A stretch of DNA of 64,000 nt from Odontesthes bonariensis (taxonomy: Eukaryota; Chordata; Actinopteri; Atheriniformes; Atherinopsidae): assembly GCF_027942865.1 (NCBI RefSeq), contig NC_134519.1:21672248-21736247 (forward strand), written 5' to 3'. Below are positions 61,601 through 64,000 of the stretch, piece by piece. Both the position numbers and the translations under genes were made by a program. Under the pieces are notes generated by a model that worked only from the letters and a program-made list of their open reading frames with translations, made no database searches and was not told the DNA's origin. Numbering within the stretch: the first letter of the stretch is position 1; each line of letters starts with the position of its first letter.

Positions 61601-64000
61601 GAGTGTATGCATGTTCAAACTGTTGCCCACAGTCGACAGTAACCACACCTTTTTTATGACACGGCTGGTTGGGGTTAACGAAGGACACGCTCTCGCTGAT
61701 AAGTTCATATAACATAACATCAGGGATCCCTCCAACCCCTAAACTCTTACCACGCAGGTTTATAGGTACCTGGTGGGTGTGGGTGAGGTGTGTGTGTGTG
61801 TGCGCAAGGTGTACTTAATGTACACCATACTGTAAAGGGATGGGTGTGGCCTGAAGTAAATGAGGCAAGAACCTGACTGAGCGGGAAATCAAGAAGGAGG
61901 ACCCAAGTGAGAATGAAACAAGCAACAACAAGTTGATTCAAAGCAGAAAGTAACCCATATTTCAAACTGAGTTTGGTATAAACTAATGAGGTAGGCATTA
62001 GTTCTTACGCTTCTGCAAGCCTAAGCTATCATCATACTCCAATTTAATTGGGAAAGCATTATTGCGACAAGACAACATAAACACGAATAGATAAATATGC
62101 TTTAAACTCTGCCGTCTGCATCATTGCCTCAAATGACCCAGTTTAAATTAGCATGTGCTACATCACGCTTTTCGACCTATGTCATCAATTAATCTGTTGA
62201 TAATATCAGTTTTGACTAAAAGCATGTTGTTTACACAGATTCCAAATCAGCATATTACACCGAACCTATCTGCTGAGCAGTTAATCATCAACAGGCCGAG
62301 CTGCAAGGCTGACTACAAAGTCTAGGCTACCATGATCCCTTTCTAAATATTTACTCTGCTTCAACATATCTGAGCTTTCTGTGCTGCACCAACCAGACAG
62401 ACAGTCAACCGAAAAGGCTGTGCTCTGGGGTTTAGGCCATGTCTAAGGCCAGTGAGCACCCACATCACAGACTGATGCATGGTTGAGGCCTTTTTTTGTG
62501 TGGGTTTCTCTGTGTATGTGTAACATGTAAAAACACAAGCAAAAAAGAGATAGAGTGGATGTTGGGGAAAGGACTTAGTTTGGGTGTGACCTGCTCAGCT
62601 ATGCACTGGTGATCATGTGAGACTAGTCTATTTATACACTTCTCAAGAAGAAGGTCGATCCTCTCTCACTGGCAGAAAGCGTGTGCTGGTGTCCAAGAGG
62701 GTGCATTCGTGTGTGTGCGAGACGAGTAAAAGAGTGCGATATAGTTTAATGTAACACTACTCATCTGAGAGTTTGCCCTATTTCAACCGCTCAGTTTGTG
62801 TTAAAGTGAAGTAGGACAACTGATGTTTCGGCTAATGCGTTTTTTAGGGTCTGTGTAACAGGAAAACCTTTACAATGTGGTGAAAGCAGGTGTGCCTGTA
62901 GAGTTATGCTCTATCTACTTGTGTTTACAGTCAAACAGCAACTACAGCTTTCACTTTCTGATTTCCTCTATCCTTATTTGCTCTTTCTTTCTTTTGCCTT
63001 CTACTGTTTCCACTGTGGGTTTAAGAGACCTATTCTGTTTTTCATTACCAGTGGAAAAAATGGGGCAAGCGGTTAAAAAAAGCATCACCCAGCTCCATAA
63101 ATACATAAGTCCTAGTGGAAAATGAGTCCAAACTACTAAAATAGGCCCCTCGGGTCTTATAAAAAGCTGCCATATATCTGCCAGCTACTCTTTTAAAGTG
63201 GTGACCTTTACTTCAATGTGAATGACATTCTACACCTATATATCCAAATCGACATTCTTCTGCCTGTTGATAAAAACCCTACTTTGCTGTCAGTGAATGG
63301 TCCCATTGCACATGGTTGCTGTAGAACTGAGGAAACTGTGGCCTCCAGACATGATTCAGGGGAATATTGTTTCATTTTTTTTGTAGGAGTCAAATTTCTA
63401 CATAAAGAATCCAGACTATTTCTGCAGTACTGGCCAACATCTCCATTGCTAATTGTATAATTTTATCAGTTCTGGGAACACAGAAGTGTCACTATCACAA
63501 AGTCAAAAAGGGGAAATAAATGTCTTCCTCTGTACTTACATTGCTTGCCCAATCAGAAAAAGTATCTATGTTCCCTAATTTCTCAGTTGAATTAGATAAC
63601 CTCAAGAAATAAAACTGCTGCAATTAGCGTTGATAGGGCTGATGGCAAACACTGTAAAAACACAACTTACACACATGCATAGATGATTGCGCACAGTGAG
63701 GAGTTTCACTTTTGGGTCTAACGCTCACACACAGTCAATGATCACAAGTCGCCCGTGTCAAAGCTTTACGTGTGCGTTATCACTGAAAACTTTGGGTTGA
63801 GCTTGGCATATATCTCATTAGAGCTTGTGCTTAGACAAAAAGTGTGATTGTGGATGAGAGAATGAATGGGGAAGACAAAGAAATGGAAAATTGCTGCATC
63901 GCTGCCCCCAGCTGTGCTCAAAAATAAAGACGTATGAAAAGATGCACACACATCCCCCTCTGGCTGCCTTTAGGTCGTTGCACAGGAAGTGGTTTGAGTG

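Larger units (their letters stand above)
51341..64000. other. mbnl1: large mbnl1 intron (start of gene not reached)
   Basis: At least 12.6 kb between the ZnF2 exon and the first coding exon. I looked on the minus strand for TKWLTLEVCREFQRG or a FAHP-containing exon and found none, so the MBNL1 start lies past base 64000. Simple repeats include TTA (53771-53789) and GT-rich tracts (54029-54052 and 61783-61802). Short open frames on both strands have no recognisable domain. Confidence 0.65.

Noticed and set aside
1..64000. tRNA, rRNA, CRISPR or operon-type features
   Set aside because: None seen; the window is vertebrate nuclear DNA and no tRNA-like fold with A/B boxes was recognised.

Overview
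The window is teleost-fish nuclear DNA. It is AT-leaning, with multi-exon vertebrate genes, intronic microsatellites, degraded L2/Rex1-like LINEs and a decayed Tc1-like transposon. Four protein-coding genes can be supported. Three lie on the minus strand, so they read right to left: kcnab1 (N-terminal half only, 1495-15687), rap2b (single-exon CDS, 37608-38156) and mbnl1 (all coding exons after the first one, 43785-51340). The fourth is a small secreted C1q-domain protein on the plus strand (30501-31324), between kcnab1 and rap2b.

Region 1-15.7 kb holds five kcnab1 (Kv-beta-1) exons: the Kv-beta-1.1-specific first coding exon carrying the inactivation-ball peptide, and four exons that open the aldo-keto-reductase core. 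The rest of the core lies beyond base 1. A degraded LINE (about 13.3-15.1 kb) sits in the intron after the first exon. Region 15.7-30.4 kb has no recognisable exon. It holds repeat remnants and a locally duplicated element (about 24.72-24.95 and 28.87-29.10 kb). The C1q gene has a clean TATA box, three exons and poly(A) signals. rap2b sits in a CpG-rich patch. From about 41.2 to 43.8 kb lies the probable mbnl1 3' UTR, then eight mbnl1 coding exons, including the 54-nt nuclear-localisation cassette and a 36-nt cassette. From 51.3 kb to the end is the large mbnl1 intron; the first coding exon (ZnF1) is outside the window.

The order and shared orientation mbnl1 - rap2b - kcnab1 match what I recall of human 3q25 (MBNL1 - P2RY1 - RAP2B - ... 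- KCNAB1), with most intervening human genes absent. This compaction suggests a teleost duplicate or rearranged copy of the block. The genes do not form a pathway: kcnab1 modulates Kv channel inactivation, rap2b is a membrane-anchored small GTPase, mbnl1 is an alternative-splicing regulator, and the C1q protein is a secreted recognition or signalling molecule.

The most interesting structure is around the mbnl1 54-nt exon: a 179-nt upstream stretch with no AG, a displaced U-rich tract and about ten YGCY (MBNL-type) motifs. This is the layout expected for distal-branchpoint, autoregulated splicing. Other points are an in-frame tandem splice donor that would add 15 residues to MBNL1, a 21-unit tetranucleotide repeat 19 nt from a weak mbnl1 donor, and five evenly spaced TAATC(C/T) sites in the mbnl1 intron. 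I did not find a convincing wholly new biological system.
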